From Hominiventricola aquisgranensis (GTDB lineage Bacteria > Bacillota > Clostridia > Lachnospirales > Lachnospiraceae): a stretch of DNA of 64,000 bases. The stretch lies in assembly GCF_040096225.1 (NCBI RefSeq), contig NZ_JBBMFC010000001.1, forward strand, positions 62,001 through 126,000, read 5' to 3'. A program made the position numbers and the translations under genes. Position 1 is the stretch's first letter. Each line of letters starts with the position of its first letter. Below the pieces are notes generated by a model that saw only the letters and a program-made list of their open reading frames with translations, was not told where the DNA came from and ran no database searches. Below are positions 8,967 to 17,952 of this stretch, in pieces.

Positions 8967-9878
8967 ATGAGAAAATGGTTATGGATTCTTCTGCTGGCAA
9001 TTCCGCTGCTTATGGCGGGATGCAGAAAACAGCAGCAGGTGGATGAGAGTGGGTATCGAATCTGGTATATCAACCAGGATGAGACCTGCCTGAAATATGA
9101 AAATAAAGAACTGCAGTCCAAGAATGAAGAGGGATTGCTCCGGGAAATGATGGAAGTCATGCGGGAGACACCGACAGACGATGAGCTGAAGCCGGTGATT
9201 CCGGAGGATGTTACGCTTCTGGATTTTGACTTTGAGCATAATCAGCTGTATCTGGATTTCTCGCCGGAATACAAGAAGATGCCGAAGGTCTATGAAGTGC
9301 TTTGCCGGGCGGCAATTGTACGTACCCTGGGACAGATCGATGGTGTGGAATACGTGGACTTTCAGGTCAACGGAGAGCCACTGACCGATCTTGAGGGAAA
9401 AGAGATCGGTCTTATGAATGAAGATCAGTTTATTGAAAATGCAGGTGAGGAGATCAATGCTTATAAGACAGCGGATCTGACCCTTTATTTTGCCAATAAA
9501 GCAGGGGATAAGCTGGTAGGACAGAGGGTCGCTATGGAGTATAACAGCAACATTTCGCTGGAAAAACTGATCGTGGAGCAGCTGATCGCAGGGCCGCCAT
9601 TTGAGGGTGCTTATCCGACCATTCCATCAGAGACCAAGCTTTTAAATATTTCCATCAAGGACAATATCTGCTATGTGAATCTGGATGAGGGATTTCTTGG
9701 AACCGGTTACAATGTGATTGAGAGTATTCCGGTCTATTCCATCGTTAATTCTTTGATTGAAAATACAGATGCACAGAAAGTACAGATCAGTATTAACGGT
9801 GAGACCAACCGGATGTTCCGGGAGAGCATTAATTTTGATACGATTTTTGAAAAGAACGAGGGGCTGATCGAACAGTGA
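8967..9878 (+). CDS. GerMN-domain lipoprotein
   Basis: A 303-residue lipoprotein: signal peptide with lipobox LMAGC (Cys19) and two GerMN-like domains, roughly residues 70-150 and 195-290. Typical features are LYLDFSPEYKK...VLCRAAIVRTL in the first and VNLDEGFLG with SIPVYSIVNSL in the second. GerMN domains occur in the sporulation and germination protein GerM and in lipoproteins such as LpqB beside two-component systems. Here too it directly follows a histidine kinase gene, so an accessory sensing role is possible. Its stop overlaps the comEC start by 4 bases. Confidence 0.85.
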   Translation: MRKWLWILLLAIPLLMAGCRKQQQVDESGYRIWYINQDETCLKYENKELQSKNEEGLLREMMEVMRETPTDDELKPVIPEDVTLLDFDFEHNQLYLDFSPEYKKMPKVYEVLCRAAIVRTLGQIDGVEYVDFQVNGEPLTDLEGKEIGLMNEDQFIENAGEEINAYKTADLTLYFANKAGDKLVGQRVAMEYNSNISLEKLIVEQLIAGPPFEGAYPTIPSETKLLNISIKDNICYVNLDEGFLGTGYNVIESIPVYSIVNSLIENTDAQKVQISINGETNRMFRESINFDTIFEKNEGLIEQ

Positions 9879-12073
9879 GACAACGACCAGTAGCGTGCGC
9901 GGCGTTTTTGCTGTTCCTGATCCTGCTTCTGATGCCTGCGGAGTTTTTTTACAGGACTCCGCGGCTGACAGAAAAGTGTAAGGCAGAAGTGCTCGGTTAT
10001 GTGGAACGCCGCACATGGAAAAATGAAAAGATGCAGCTATTGCTGGAAGATTGTCAGATCCGTACAGGGGAAGACGAGTTTCAGGAGGATCGGCTGCTTG
10101 TCTATACGAAAGATCCCACAGAATATGAGGTGGGAAGTATTCTTTCCCTTTCGGGAACTATTTACCCAATAGAAGAACCAACCAACCCAGGACAATTTAA
10201 CAGCAGACTATATTATGCGGGAAAAGGGATATCCTATACATTGTACGCAGATCAAGCGAATCATATGGGCGGAACGGTGCATCCTGTGAAAGAACAACTG
10301 CTGCGGCTTCAGAAGCAGATCGGGCAGATCTATGAGACAGTGCTGGAGGAGCCGGAAGACGGCATTCTGAAAGCTATGGTGCTGGGAGATAAGACGGAAC
10401 TGGACAGCGAGGTGCAGAAGCTTTACCAGCAAAATGGCATCTCTCATGTGCTGGCGATCTCAGGACTTCATATTTCACTGATTGGTATGGGACTTTATAA
10501 AATGCTGAAGAGGATTACAGGATATGGGATGATATCGGCAATCCCAACGATGGCTTTGCTCATGGCGTATGGTTGGATGACAGGTGGTTCTTTATCCTCG
10601 GTGCGTGCTGTCGGCATGTGTGCCATTGCAATCCTGGCAGATTTGGTGGGAAGGACCTATGATATGCTGACTGCCATGGGCGTGATGCTTCTGGTGATCG
10701 CCAGAACCAATCCTCTGGCAGTGAAGCAGAGTGCATTCTTGCTGTCCTTTGGTGCGGTGCTGGGAATTGCATGGTTTGGTCCGTTATGGACACTGGAAGA
10801 GAAAAAGAAGAAAAAACAAAAGTGGAGGGAAGGGCTTCAGACCAGTCTGTCCGTGCTATTGATGACATTCCCTGTATTGCTGCAGTTTTTCAGTGAGTAT
10901 GCTTTGTATTCAACTTTTTTGAATCTGTTGGTGATTCCACTGATGAGCGTGTTGATGGCAGCAGGAATTCTCTGCGGTGCGGTGGGACTTCTGAATCTTC
11001 AGGCGGCAAGACTGCCGGGACTGGTCTGCCATGGAATCCTGTCGGTCTATCAACGGATGGGAAACCTGTGCCTGCGATTGCCGGGTTCAGTGTTGACTAT
11101 TGGAATCCCTGATCCATGGAAAGTGCTTATCTATTACCTGACTCTGGCACTGGCACTTTTTCTTCTATATAAAGAGAAACAGCGTAAGAAATACTGGAGA
11201 AAGCAAGAATCATTCAGGATCTCCAGACGGATCCTCTTCTGGTGCCGGGGAAGCGTACTTTTTACATTGCTGCTGCTGTGCGTGCATTATCAGAGTGGAA
11301 TGGAGATCTGTATGCTTGATGTGGGGCAGGGGGACTGCCTGTTCTGGGAACTGCCGGATGGGACGACGTTTTTGTCAGATGGAGGCAGTACCAGTGTATC
11401 AGACGTAGGAAATTATCGGATCGTGCCATTCCTGAAAGCCAGAGGAGTGCACAAGATTGATTATCTTCTCATTTCTCATATGGATCAGGATCATATCAAC
11501 GGTATTAAGGAAGTGCTGGAGGATGGAAGCATTCAGGTGGAGCAGGCACTGCTGCCGGGACTGCAGAGGAAAGATGATGCTTATCTGGAGATGGAAGCAC
11601 TTCTGGAAAATGCAAATGTGGAGAAGCTCTGTCTGAACAGTGGAGATCTGGCGGCGCAGGGAGATTATTCCATGCGATGTCTGTGGCCGCCTGTGGAAGG
11701 ACAGACGGATGACCGGAATAAAATGTCATTGGTCATGGAGGTGGAATACGGCGAATTTCGTATGCTGCTGACCGGAGACATTGGTGAACAGGCGGAGCGT
11801 CAGCTGGCAGCAACGGGACAACTGGAAACGGTGGACATTTTAAAGGTGGCGCATCACGGATCCCGTTATTCCAGCAGCTCTGAATTTCTGGCGCAGGCCA
11901 CCCCGGCGGTCAGCCTTATCTCCTGCAGTGCCACCAACCGATATGGTCACCCAGGGCAGGAGACCCTGGAACGTCTGCAAACTGAAAAAAGTGCAGTCAG
12001 AATAACAAAAAATTGTGGTGCGATCTGTGTATGGACCGACGGAAGTGTAATTAAATTGAAAACTGTGAAATAA
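9875..12073 (+). CDS. comEC: DNA internalization channel protein ComEC/Rec2
   Basis: A 732-residue integral membrane protein that in naturally competent bacteria passes single-stranded DNA into the cell. Three parts are visible: an N-terminal soluble DUF4131-type domain, the Competence domain with many helices (from about 150, including NGISHVLAISGLHISLIG), and a C-terminal metallo-beta-lactamase domain with LDVGQGDC, the SHMDQDH metal-binding motif and KVAHHGS. The start is a GTG at 9875 overlapping the previous gene by 4 bases, which indicates coupling. With the ComEA-like gene upstream it hints at some DNA uptake capacity, but no pilus genes are in view. Confidence 0.92.
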   Translation: MRQRPVACAAFLLFLILLLMPAEFFYRTPRLTEKCKAEVLGYVERRTWKNEKMQLLLEDCQIRTGEDEFQEDRLLVYTKDPTEYEVGSILSLSGTIYPIEEPTNPGQFNSRLYYAGKGISYTLYADQANHMGGTVHPVKEQLLRLQKQIGQIYETVLEEPEDGILKAMVLGDKTELDSEVQKLYQQNGISHVLAISGLHISLIGMGLYKMLKRITGYGMISAIPTMALLMAYGWMTGGSLSSVRAVGMCAIAILADLVGRTYDMLTAMGVMLLVIARTNPLAVKQSAFLLSFGAVLGIAWFGPLWTLEEKKKKKQKWREGLQTSLSVLLMTFPVLLQFFSEYALYSTFLNLLVIPLMSVLMAAGILCGAVGLLNLQAARLPGLVCHGILSVYQRMGNLCLRLPGSVLTIGIPDPWKVLIYYLTLALALFLLYKEKQRKKYWRKQESFRISRRILFWCRGSVLFTLLLLCVHYQSGMEICMLDVGQGDCLFWELPDGTTFLSDGGSTSVSDVGNYRIVPFLKARGVHKIDYLLISHMDQDHINGIKEVLEDGSIQVEQALLPGLQRKDDAYLEMEALLENANVEKLCLNSGDLAAQGDYSMRCLWPPVEGQTDDRNKMSLVMEVEYGEFRMLLTGDIGEQAERQLAATGQLETVDILKVAHHGSRYSSSSEFLAQATPAVSLISCSATNRYGHPGQETLERLQTEKSAVRITKNCGAICVWTDGSVIKLKTVK

Positions 12074-12098
12074 TTGTGAAATAATTTCAATTTAAGAC

Positions 12099-12127
12099 TT
12101 CCATTTGTGAAAAATTTTTAGTATAAT
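12099..12127 (+). promoter_or_regulatory. Predicted promoter for the OPT transporter gene
   Basis: A good TATAAT at 12122-12127 with a poor -35 (TTCCAT at 12099-12104, 17-base spacer). Just upstream TGTGAAATAAT occurs twice in a row (12064-12084), a possible regulator site. The transcript would have a leader of about 55 bases. Confidence 0.4.
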
Positions 12128-12188
12128 GGGGGATGTTACACTGGTCTGAAAAAGATCAGGAGAAAAAAGAAGAATTGAGGAAAGACAA

Positions 12189-14108
12189 ATGGAAAACAAA
12201 ACAGACTTCAAACCGTATATTCCGGCAGACAAAGTGATGCCTGAATTTTCGGTGACGGCTGCAGTGCTGGGATGCCTTCTGGCAATTCTCTTTGGAGCAG
12301 CAAATGCGTATCTGGGACTGCGTGTAGGTATGACCGTATCTGCATCGATCCCGGCAGCTGTAATCTCCATGGGAGTGATCCGCATCATCCTGAAAAAGGA
12401 TTCCATTCTGGAAAACAACATGGTACAGACCATCGGTTCTGCAGGTGAGTCCCTGGCAGCTGGAGCAATCTTTACTCTGCCGGCTATTTTCATGTGGGCA
12501 GTAGAGGGAAAATGTGATGCTCCTGGTATTCTTTCTATCGCACTGATCGCACTGTGCGGAGGAATCCTGGGTGTACTTTTCATGATTCCGCTTCGTCAGG
12601 CACTGATTGTAGACGAGCATGGAACCCTGCCGTATCCGGAGGGAATGGCATGTGCAGAGGTACTTCTGGCAGGAGAAGAGGGTGGCGAAAAATCTACCGT
12701 TGTGTTCAGCGGACTTGGAATTGCAGCTCTCTATAAATTCATCACAGACGGACTGAAACTGTTCCCGAGTGAGGTGGCATTTGATATCAAAACACCTATC
12801 TACACCGGAGGAGTTGGAATGGATGTACTTCCAGCACTGGCCAGTGTTGGATATATCTGTGGAATCAAGATTTCAAGCTACATGTTTGCAGGTGGCGTTC
12901 TTTCTTATCTGGTGCTTATTCCGGCTATTGTATACTTTGGCGGTGAAAGCCTCTCTGTAGTTATGGACAGTGCTGGAAATGCCATCGCGTTCAATGCACT
13001 GAGCCCGGGAGCAATCTGGAGCAACTACATTCGTTACATCGGTGCAGGTGCTGTTGCGGCAGGCGGTATTTTAAGCCTTGTAAAATCTCTTCCGGTTATG
13101 ATCAAAACCTTCGTAAAAGCAATGAAGGGATTTGGTAAAAACGCAGAAAGCGGAAGCAGAACTGAGGTAAATATTTCCACAAAAACAGTATTGATCGGTG
13201 TGATCGCAGTAGCAGTTGTAATGTGGCTTCTTCCGGAGATCCCAATCAGCCTTTCCGGTGCATTGATCGTTGTAGTATTTGGTTTCTTCTTTGCATCTGT
13301 TTCTTCTCGTATGGTTGGTCTGGTAGGAAGCAGTAATAACCCGGTATCCGGTATGGCTATTGCAACCTTGATCGCAACAACCATTATTTTCAAAGCAATG
13401 GGTGTAACTGGTGTAGAAGGAATGGTTGCAGCAATCAGTGTGGGAACTGTTATCTGTATTATCGCAGCAATCGCAGGTGATGCATCTCAGGACCTGAAGA
13501 CGGGATATATCGTAGGTGCAACTCCGAAAAAGCAGCAGATCGGTGAGATCCTTGGTGCAGTTGTAGCTGCATTTGCAATCGGTGGTGTTATGTACCTGCT
13601 TCATGCAGCATGGGGATTTGGTTCTGAAGCAATCCCGGCTCCGCAGGCTTCTCTGATGAAGATGGTTGTTGAGGGCGTTATGGGAGGAACTCTTCCGTGG
13701 ACACTGGTACTGATCGGTGTGTTTGCAGCAGTGATCGTTGAGATCCTTGGAATCCCGGTTATGGCATTTGCAGTTGGTCTGTATCTGCCGATCTACCTGA
13801 GTACCCCGATCTTCATCGGCGGTGTGATCAGATGGTTCCTGGAGAATAAAAAGAAATTTGCAGATGATGCAAGCAGAAAAGATTTCATTGACCGTGGAGT
13901 TCTGTATACTTCTGGTATGATCGCAGGTGAGGGTCTGGTTGGAATCCTTCTGGCAGTATTTGCTGTTGTGGGACTGAACTTTGACTTCTCTGGTATCTAT
14001 GGTGGAAGCTTTGAGACAGTAGGTGCAATTGTTGGAGTGATCGCATTTGCAGCATTACTGGGAAGTATGATGTATTTCTGTAAAGGAAAGAAAAAACAGA
14101 ATGCCTAA
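12189..14108 (+). CDS. OPT-family oligopeptide transporter
   Basis: A 639-residue polytopic membrane protein of the oligopeptide transporter family (proton-coupled uptake of small peptides or metal-peptide chelates). Seen: the N-terminal VTAAVLGCLLAILFGAANAYLG segment, GTLPYPEGMACAEVL (the family's PYPEG-type motif), GDASQDLKTGYIVGATP, and AVGLYLPIYLSTPIFIGG near the C-terminus. Its stop overlaps a PqqD-like gene by 8 bases and a dipeptidase gene follows, so the group reads as peptide import and breakdown. The ligand is unknown. Confidence 0.93.
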   Translation: MENKTDFKPYIPADKVMPEFSVTAAVLGCLLAILFGAANAYLGLRVGMTVSASIPAAVISMGVIRIILKKDSILENNMVQTIGSAGESLAAGAIFTLPAIFMWAVEGKCDAPGILSIALIALCGGILGVLFMIPLRQALIVDEHGTLPYPEGMACAEVLLAGEEGGEKSTVVFSGLGIAALYKFITDGLKLFPSEVAFDIKTPIYTGGVGMDVLPALASVGYICGIKISSYMFAGGVLSYLVLIPAIVYFGGESLSVVMDSAGNAIAFNALSPGAIWSNYIRYIGAGAVAAGGILSLVKSLPVMIKTFVKAMKGFGKNAESGSRTEVNISTKTVLIGVIAVAVVMWLLPEIPISLSGALIVVVFGFFFASVSSRMVGLVGSSNNPVSGMAIATLIATTIIFKAMGVTGVEGMVAAISVGTVICIIAAIAGDASQDLKTGYIVGATPKKQQIGEILGAVVAAFAIGGVMYLLHAAWGFGSEAIPAPQASLMKMVVEGVMGGTLPWTLVLIGVFAAVIVEILGIPVMAFAVGLYLPIYLSTPIFIGGVIRWFLENKKKFADDASRKDFIDRGVLYTSGMIAGEGLVGILLAVFAVVGLNFDFSGIYGGSFETVGAIVGVIAFAALLGSMMYFCKGKKKQNA

Positions 14109-14445
14109 AAAGAAAAAAGAGTCAGTAAATTATCTGGATCAAATTCCAAGGATCTCCGTCCCCAAATGGGAGGTCCTGGAGGATGGGCTGGTGGAAGTGA
14201 CGGTGGAAAATAAAGGATTTTTCAATGTGATCGCACAGAAATGTTTTCACCGCCCGCGAACCAGCTACATTAAGCTGGATGAATATGGAAGCTGCGTATT
14301 TCAGCAGATCGACGGGGAGAAGAGCATCTATGAGATCGGACAGATCCTGGAACAGACCCATGAGGGGGCTTCCAATCAGCTATATGAGCGGCTGTCTGCA
14401 TATTTTGAGACGCTTCGGAGACTGCATTATATTCAGTTTCACTGA
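14101..14445 (+). CDS. PqqD-family peptide-binding protein
   Basis: A 114-residue protein with the PqqD/RRE layout: three-stranded start, the FLKLDE-like stretch seen here as SYIKLDEYGSCVFQQIDGEKSIYEIGQIL, then helices with an EGASNQLYERLSAYFETLRRLHYI tail (shown in parts). PqqD domains bind precursor or substrate peptides for partner enzymes such as radical SAM proteins. No such maturase is nearby; the gene instead overlaps an OPT peptide transporter by 8 bases. That suggests the fold may bind a transported peptide or regulate the transporter. A stand-alone chaperone for a remote enzyme is the alternative. Confidence 0.8.
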   Translation: MPKKKKESVNYLDQIPRISVPKWEVLEDGLVEVTVENKGFFNVIAQKCFHRPRTSYIKLDEYGSCVFQQIDGEKSIYEIGQILEQTHEGASNQLYERLSAYFETLRRLHYIQFH

Positions 14446-14450
14446 TTGTT

Positions 14451-14474
14451 CAGAGTCCATGTAAATGGGCTCTG
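14451..14474 (+). terminator. Hairpin after the OPT-PqqD pair
   Basis: A 10-bp stem (CAGAGTCCAT / ATGGGCTCTG, one G-T pair) with loop GTAA, followed by only a short AAATTTTC tract, so termination would be weak. Confidence 0.45.
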
Positions 14475-14574
14475 AAATTTTCTGGGGAAATATTCTGGAA
14501 AACAAGGGATTGACCAGAAGCCGGAAAACGAGTACCATCAACATAGACAGGATTATATGACAGGAGGACTTACG

Positions 14575-16020
14575 ATGAGTATGGTATCTATACAGAAACC
14601 CGAAAAAGTATTTCAGTATTTTGAAAAGATCTGTTCGATTCCACATGGTTCCAGAAATGTAGAGAAGATCAGCAATTATCTGGTATCATTTGCAAAAGAG
14701 CATGATCTTAAATATCGTCAGGATGAAAAATATAATGTGATCATCTGGAAAGATGGTTCCACAGGGTATGAGCAATCTGAGCCGCTGATCATTCAGGGAC
14801 ATATGGATATGGTGGCAGTGAAGACTGCAGATTGCGAAAAGAATCTGGAGACCGACGGACTGGATCTGGAGATAGATGGAGATTATCTGCAGGCAAAGGG
14901 AACTTCTCTTGGCGGTGACGACGGAATCGCTGTTGCTTATGCGCTGGCGATCCTGGATGATGACAGTTTGGCACATCCGCCCATTGAAGCTGTATTTACT
15001 GTAGATGAGGAGATCGGCATGCTTGGTGCTGATTATATGGATGCTTCTGATCTGAAGGGACGTCTGTTCCTGAACATTGACTCTGAGGATGAAGGTGTGT
15101 TTACTGTAAGCTGTGCAGGTGGTGTGATGGCAGTCTGCACGATTCCGGGAAAGAAGGAAGATGCAGAGGGCAGTGTAATCCGCATTTCTCTCAAAGATTT
15201 CCGCGGCGGACATTCCGGTGTGGAGATCAATAAAGGAAGATATAATGCAAATATAGTCATGGGCAGACTGCTGATGACTGTACAGAAGAAAGCAGATGTG
15301 CGTCTGGTGACGATCAACGGCGGTGAGAAGGACAATGCCATTGCAAATTTCTGTGAGGCAAAGATTCTTGTGGTAAAAGAGCAGGAGCAGCAGGTATGTG
15401 ACTGCCTGAAAGAGACCTTTGCAATCATCAGCAAAGAGTGTCATGTGACAGATCCGGATGCATTGATGGAGCTGGAAACAGCAGAGACAGTGGCTCAAGT
15501 ATTTGATGTAGAAAGTACCAATCGTGTGATCCTTGCACTGGTGCATATGCCGAATGGAATTCAGAGAATGAGCCCGGAGATTGAAGGGCTGGTGCAGACT
15601 TCTCTGAACCTTGGGGTCCTGCAGACGGTGGAAAATCATGTGGACTTTTCCTGGGCAGTAAGAAGTTCTTCCGGAGATGAGAAGCAGTATGTTCTGGATA
15701 AGATCATTTCCCTGGCAAAGCTGCTGGGCGGCAGTGTTACTACACAGGGCGCATATCCGGGATGGGATTATCTGGAGGATTCCAGACTTCGCAAGATCAT
15801 GATCGAAGCATACAAGGAGCAGTATGGAGAGGAGCCGGTAGTAGAAGGAATCCATGCTGGTCTGGAGTGTGGACTGTTCGCTTCCAAACTGGAAGGACTG
15901 GATGCTGTGTCCATAGGGCCGCAGATGCATCATATCCATACTACAGAGGAGAGATTATCCATCTCTTCTACATTGCGTACATGGAATCTGATCGTGCGTA
16001 CTCTGGAACTTCTGAAATAG
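14575..16020 (+). CDS. pepD: Cytosolic non-specific dipeptidase (aminoacyl-histidine dipeptidase, M20)
   Basis: A 481-residue zinc peptidase that cleaves dipeptides such as aminoacyl-histidine. Seen: QGHMDMVA (first metal ligand region), LGGDDGIAVAYALA (bridging Asp), DEEIGMLGA (catalytic Glu and metal Glu), FRGGHSGVEI in the dimerisation domain, and the final HAGLECGLF and MHHIHTTEERLSI motifs. The start at 14575 is chosen because AGGAGG is centred 8-13 bases upstream; the open frame from 14557 would include that site. Its position after an OPT transporter fits intracellular peptide breakdown. Confidence 0.93.
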   Translation: MSMVSIQKPEKVFQYFEKICSIPHGSRNVEKISNYLVSFAKEHDLKYRQDEKYNVIIWKDGSTGYEQSEPLIIQGHMDMVAVKTADCEKNLETDGLDLEIDGDYLQAKGTSLGGDDGIAVAYALAILDDDSLAHPPIEAVFTVDEEIGMLGADYMDASDLKGRLFLNIDSEDEGVFTVSCAGGVMAVCTIPGKKEDAEGSVIRISLKDFRGGHSGVEINKGRYNANIVMGRLLMTVQKKADVRLVTINGGEKDNAIANFCEAKILVVKEQEQQVCDCLKETFAIISKECHVTDPDALMELETAETVAQVFDVESTNRVILALVHMPNGIQRMSPEIEGLVQTSLNLGVLQTVENHVDFSWAVRSSSGDEKQYVLDKIISLAKLLGGSVTTQGAYPGWDYLEDSRLRKIMIEAYKEQYGEEPVVEGIHAGLECGLFASKLEGLDAVSIGPQMHHIHTTEERLSISSTLRTWNLIVRTLELLK

Positions 16021-16030
16021 GATACATGCT

Positions 16031-17023
16031 ATGAAAATGTTGATGGAAGACATCAAGAACAAGCAGTTTAAAAATATTTATCTTCTGACCGGAGAGGAAG
16101 TCTACCTGCGCATGCAGTACCGAAAGAAACTGAAAGAAGCGCTGGTGGAGGATGGCGACACCATGAATGTAGCCATCTTCTCCGGAAAGGGCACAGATCC
16201 CAAGGAGATCATTGATCTGGCAGAGACGATGCCTTTCTTTGCAGAGCACAGAGTGATCCTCATTGATGATAGTGGATTTACCAAAAATGCCTGCCCGGAG
16301 CTGGCGGATTATGTGGCGCAGATCCCGGAGAGCACCTGCATCATTTTAAATGAGGCAGAGGTGGACAAGCGTGGAAAGCTCTATAAGGTCATCAAGAGTA
16401 AAGGCCGCGTGGTGGAGTTCGAGAGACAGGATGAGCGGACACTTATGCGCTGGGTACTGACCGTGCTCAAAAAAGAAGGAAGAAATATTACGGAAGATAC
16501 CATGAAAGCATTTCTGGGACGAACCGGCGCAGATATGGAAAATATTTCCAAAGAGCTGGAAAAACTGATCTGTTATACCATGGGTCAGGATACCATCACC
16601 ACGGAAGATGTATATGCGGTCTGCACGGAACAGACCGAGAACAGGATCTTCGAGATGATCCAGTCGATCACAGAAAAGAATCGTAGGAAGGCCATGGACC
16701 TCTATGCAGATCTGCTGGCTATGAAGGAGCCGCCTATGCGGATCCTGTTCCTGATCACCCGGCAGTTCCAGCAGCTTATGCTGCTGAAGCAGATGTCAGC
16801 GGAAGGACTGGACCGTTCAGAACTGGCAAAAAAAGCTTCGATCCCACCCTTTGCCCTTGGCAAATATCAGGCGCAGTGCCGAAAATTTACTTTGGCGGAT
16901 CTTCGCCAGGCAGTAGAAGACTGTGTGGATACCGAAGAACAGGTCAAGACCGGCCGCATGGGCGACCAGCTGGGGGTAGAACTGCTGATTATGAAGTATA
17001 CAGAAAAGAACTCAGGGCACTGA
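16031..17023 (+). CDS. holA: DNA polymerase III subunit delta
   Basis: Clamp-loader delta subunit, 330 residues, which opens the beta clamp during replication. The N-terminal IKNKQFKNIYLLTGEEVYL is the usual HolA beginning, and the C-terminal collar region shows MRILFLITRQFQQLMLLKQM. In Firmicutes holA normally lies beside rpsT, but here more than 5 kb of accessory DNA separates the two. The start has only a weak ribosome site (TAGGAT), so translation may begin a few codons later. Confidence 0.93.
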   Translation: MKMLMEDIKNKQFKNIYLLTGEEVYLRMQYRKKLKEALVEDGDTMNVAIFSGKGTDPKEIIDLAETMPFFAEHRVILIDDSGFTKNACPELADYVAQIPESTCIILNEAEVDKRGKLYKVIKSKGRVVEFERQDERTLMRWVLTVLKKEGRNITEDTMKAFLGRTGADMENISKELEKLICYTMGQDTITTEDVYAVCTEQTENRIFEMIQSITEKNRRKAMDLYADLLAMKEPPMRILFLITRQFQQLMLLKQMSAEGLDRSELAKKASIPPFALGKYQAQCRKFTLADLRQAVEDCVDTEEQVKTGRMGDQLGVELLIMKYTEKNSGH

Positions 17024-17087
17024 TCTTCAACCAACCTGCCAGACTTCGGTATCTGATATGGACATCGCTACCCTTTAATGAAAATTG

Positions 17088-17180
17088 AAAATGTGGACTC
17101 ACGACCCTTTATGGAGGCCGACAAAACAATGCCAATACGAGTGTTTTGTCGGCCTCTTTGGTCGTTCAAGTCCACATTTT
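17088..17180. repeat. 93-base imperfect palindrome / likely holA terminator
   Basis: Three nested stems: outer 12 bp (AAAATGTGGACT 17088-17099 with AGTCCACATTTT 17169-17180), middle 6 bp (ACGACC 17101-17106 with GGTCGT 17160-17165) and inner 15 bp (GAGGCCGACAAAACA 17114-17128 with its complement 17142-17156), loop 13 bases. TTT follows the inner stem. The inner stem can act as a terminator on both strands. The outer stems make it larger than needed, so it may also be a small palindromic repeat element marking the island edge. Confidence 0.75.
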
Positions 17181-17292
17181 ATTTTCCTAAAAGGCTAGCT
17201 CAAAGTCCTATCATATACCGAATGCGGGCAGGCATGTGGAGACAGTGCTCTGAGGGTTTGGATGAGAGTCTGTCGGTCTTTTCTGCTGGGTG

Positions 17293-17546
17293 ATTGGACA
17301 ATTCAAGCGCGGTGAAAAACTGGATTCTCCAAAAGCTTCCTCGCGTGAAGTCTTTTTAATGGTTGTTGGACAATTATTGTGTGTTTTACACCTGAATTTC
17401 TCCGAATCTTATGCAGGAAGGCGTTTTTAGGTGTTTGCTGGATAATTATTGCAATATCAAGACTGGAATTATCCAATTGGTGTCAGAAAAGCTTCACGAG
17501 AGGAAGTGATTGGCTGGCCGGGGTATTTGCCACGCTTGAATTGTCA
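17293..17546. repeat. 72-bp repeat cluster (three direct units, one inverted)
   Basis: TGGAYAATT recurs at 17295, 17367 and 17439, exactly 72 bases apart. Units share ATTCTCC-like, AAAGCTT, CGTGAAG and TTTTT stretches. A further copy in inverse orientation runs from 17546 back to 17467 (GACAATTCAAGCG, CTCGTGAAGC and TGGATAATT on the minus strand). Units are diverged. The 17181-17290 and 17547-17640 flanks hold no gene or structure that I can support. Confidence 0.7.
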
Positions 17547-17640
17547 AAAATGAAGAAACTAATATTTCGCAAACTTGTAAAGGTATGGTAGGATCATAGG
17601 AATGTATGTTCGAAAAAGCTCATTGTTTCGTGAGAAAATC

Positions 17641-17669
17641 TTGATATGAATTGATAATGATGATATACT
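17641..17669 (+). promoter_or_regulatory. Predicted promoter of the restriction-modification island
   Basis: TTGATA at 17641-17646, 17-base spacer, TATACT at 17664-17669, about 40 bases before the XRE gene. It is the only clear promoter before the six island genes. Confidence 0.6.
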
Positions 17670-17709
17670 GAATGGGATTCGAAGAATAAATGCTATTGGG
17701 AGATTAGAT

Positions 17710-17925
17710 ATGTCAGTATGCTATGATAAACTTTGGAAAATGCTAATAGATAAACGAATGAATAGAACAGTTTTAAAAGATAAAGCGGGAATAAGTTACA
17801 ATGTGCTTGCAAAGATGGGAAAGGAAGAGCCGGTTTCATTAGAAAGTCTTCATAAAATCTGTAAAACCTTAAGGTGTGATATAGGAGATATTATGGAATT
17901 TGTAGATGATAAAATTGATGTGTGA
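17710..17925 (+). CDS. Small XRE-family transcriptional regulator (possible controller protein)
   Basis: A 71-residue single helix-turn-helix protein of the HTH_26/YozG-like type: LKDKAGISYNVLAKMGKEEP covers the DNA-binding helices, and the end ICKTLRCDIGDIMEFV is the usual C-terminal part. It begins the island operon, 27 bases before a cytosine methyltransferase gene. In many type II systems a small protein in this place times the appearance of methylase and nuclease, so a controller role is likely but inferred. Confidence 0.85.
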   Translation: MSVCYDKLWKMLIDKRMNRTVLKDKAGISYNVLAKMGKEEPVSLESLHKICKTLRCDIGDIMEFVDDKIDV

Positions 17926-17952
17926 AAAAATAGGACAGAGGAGGACGTGTTT

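Noticed and set aside
17379..17591. Small open frame inside the 72-bp repeat cluster
   Set aside because: No ribosome site and it spans diverged repeat units and the inverse copy.
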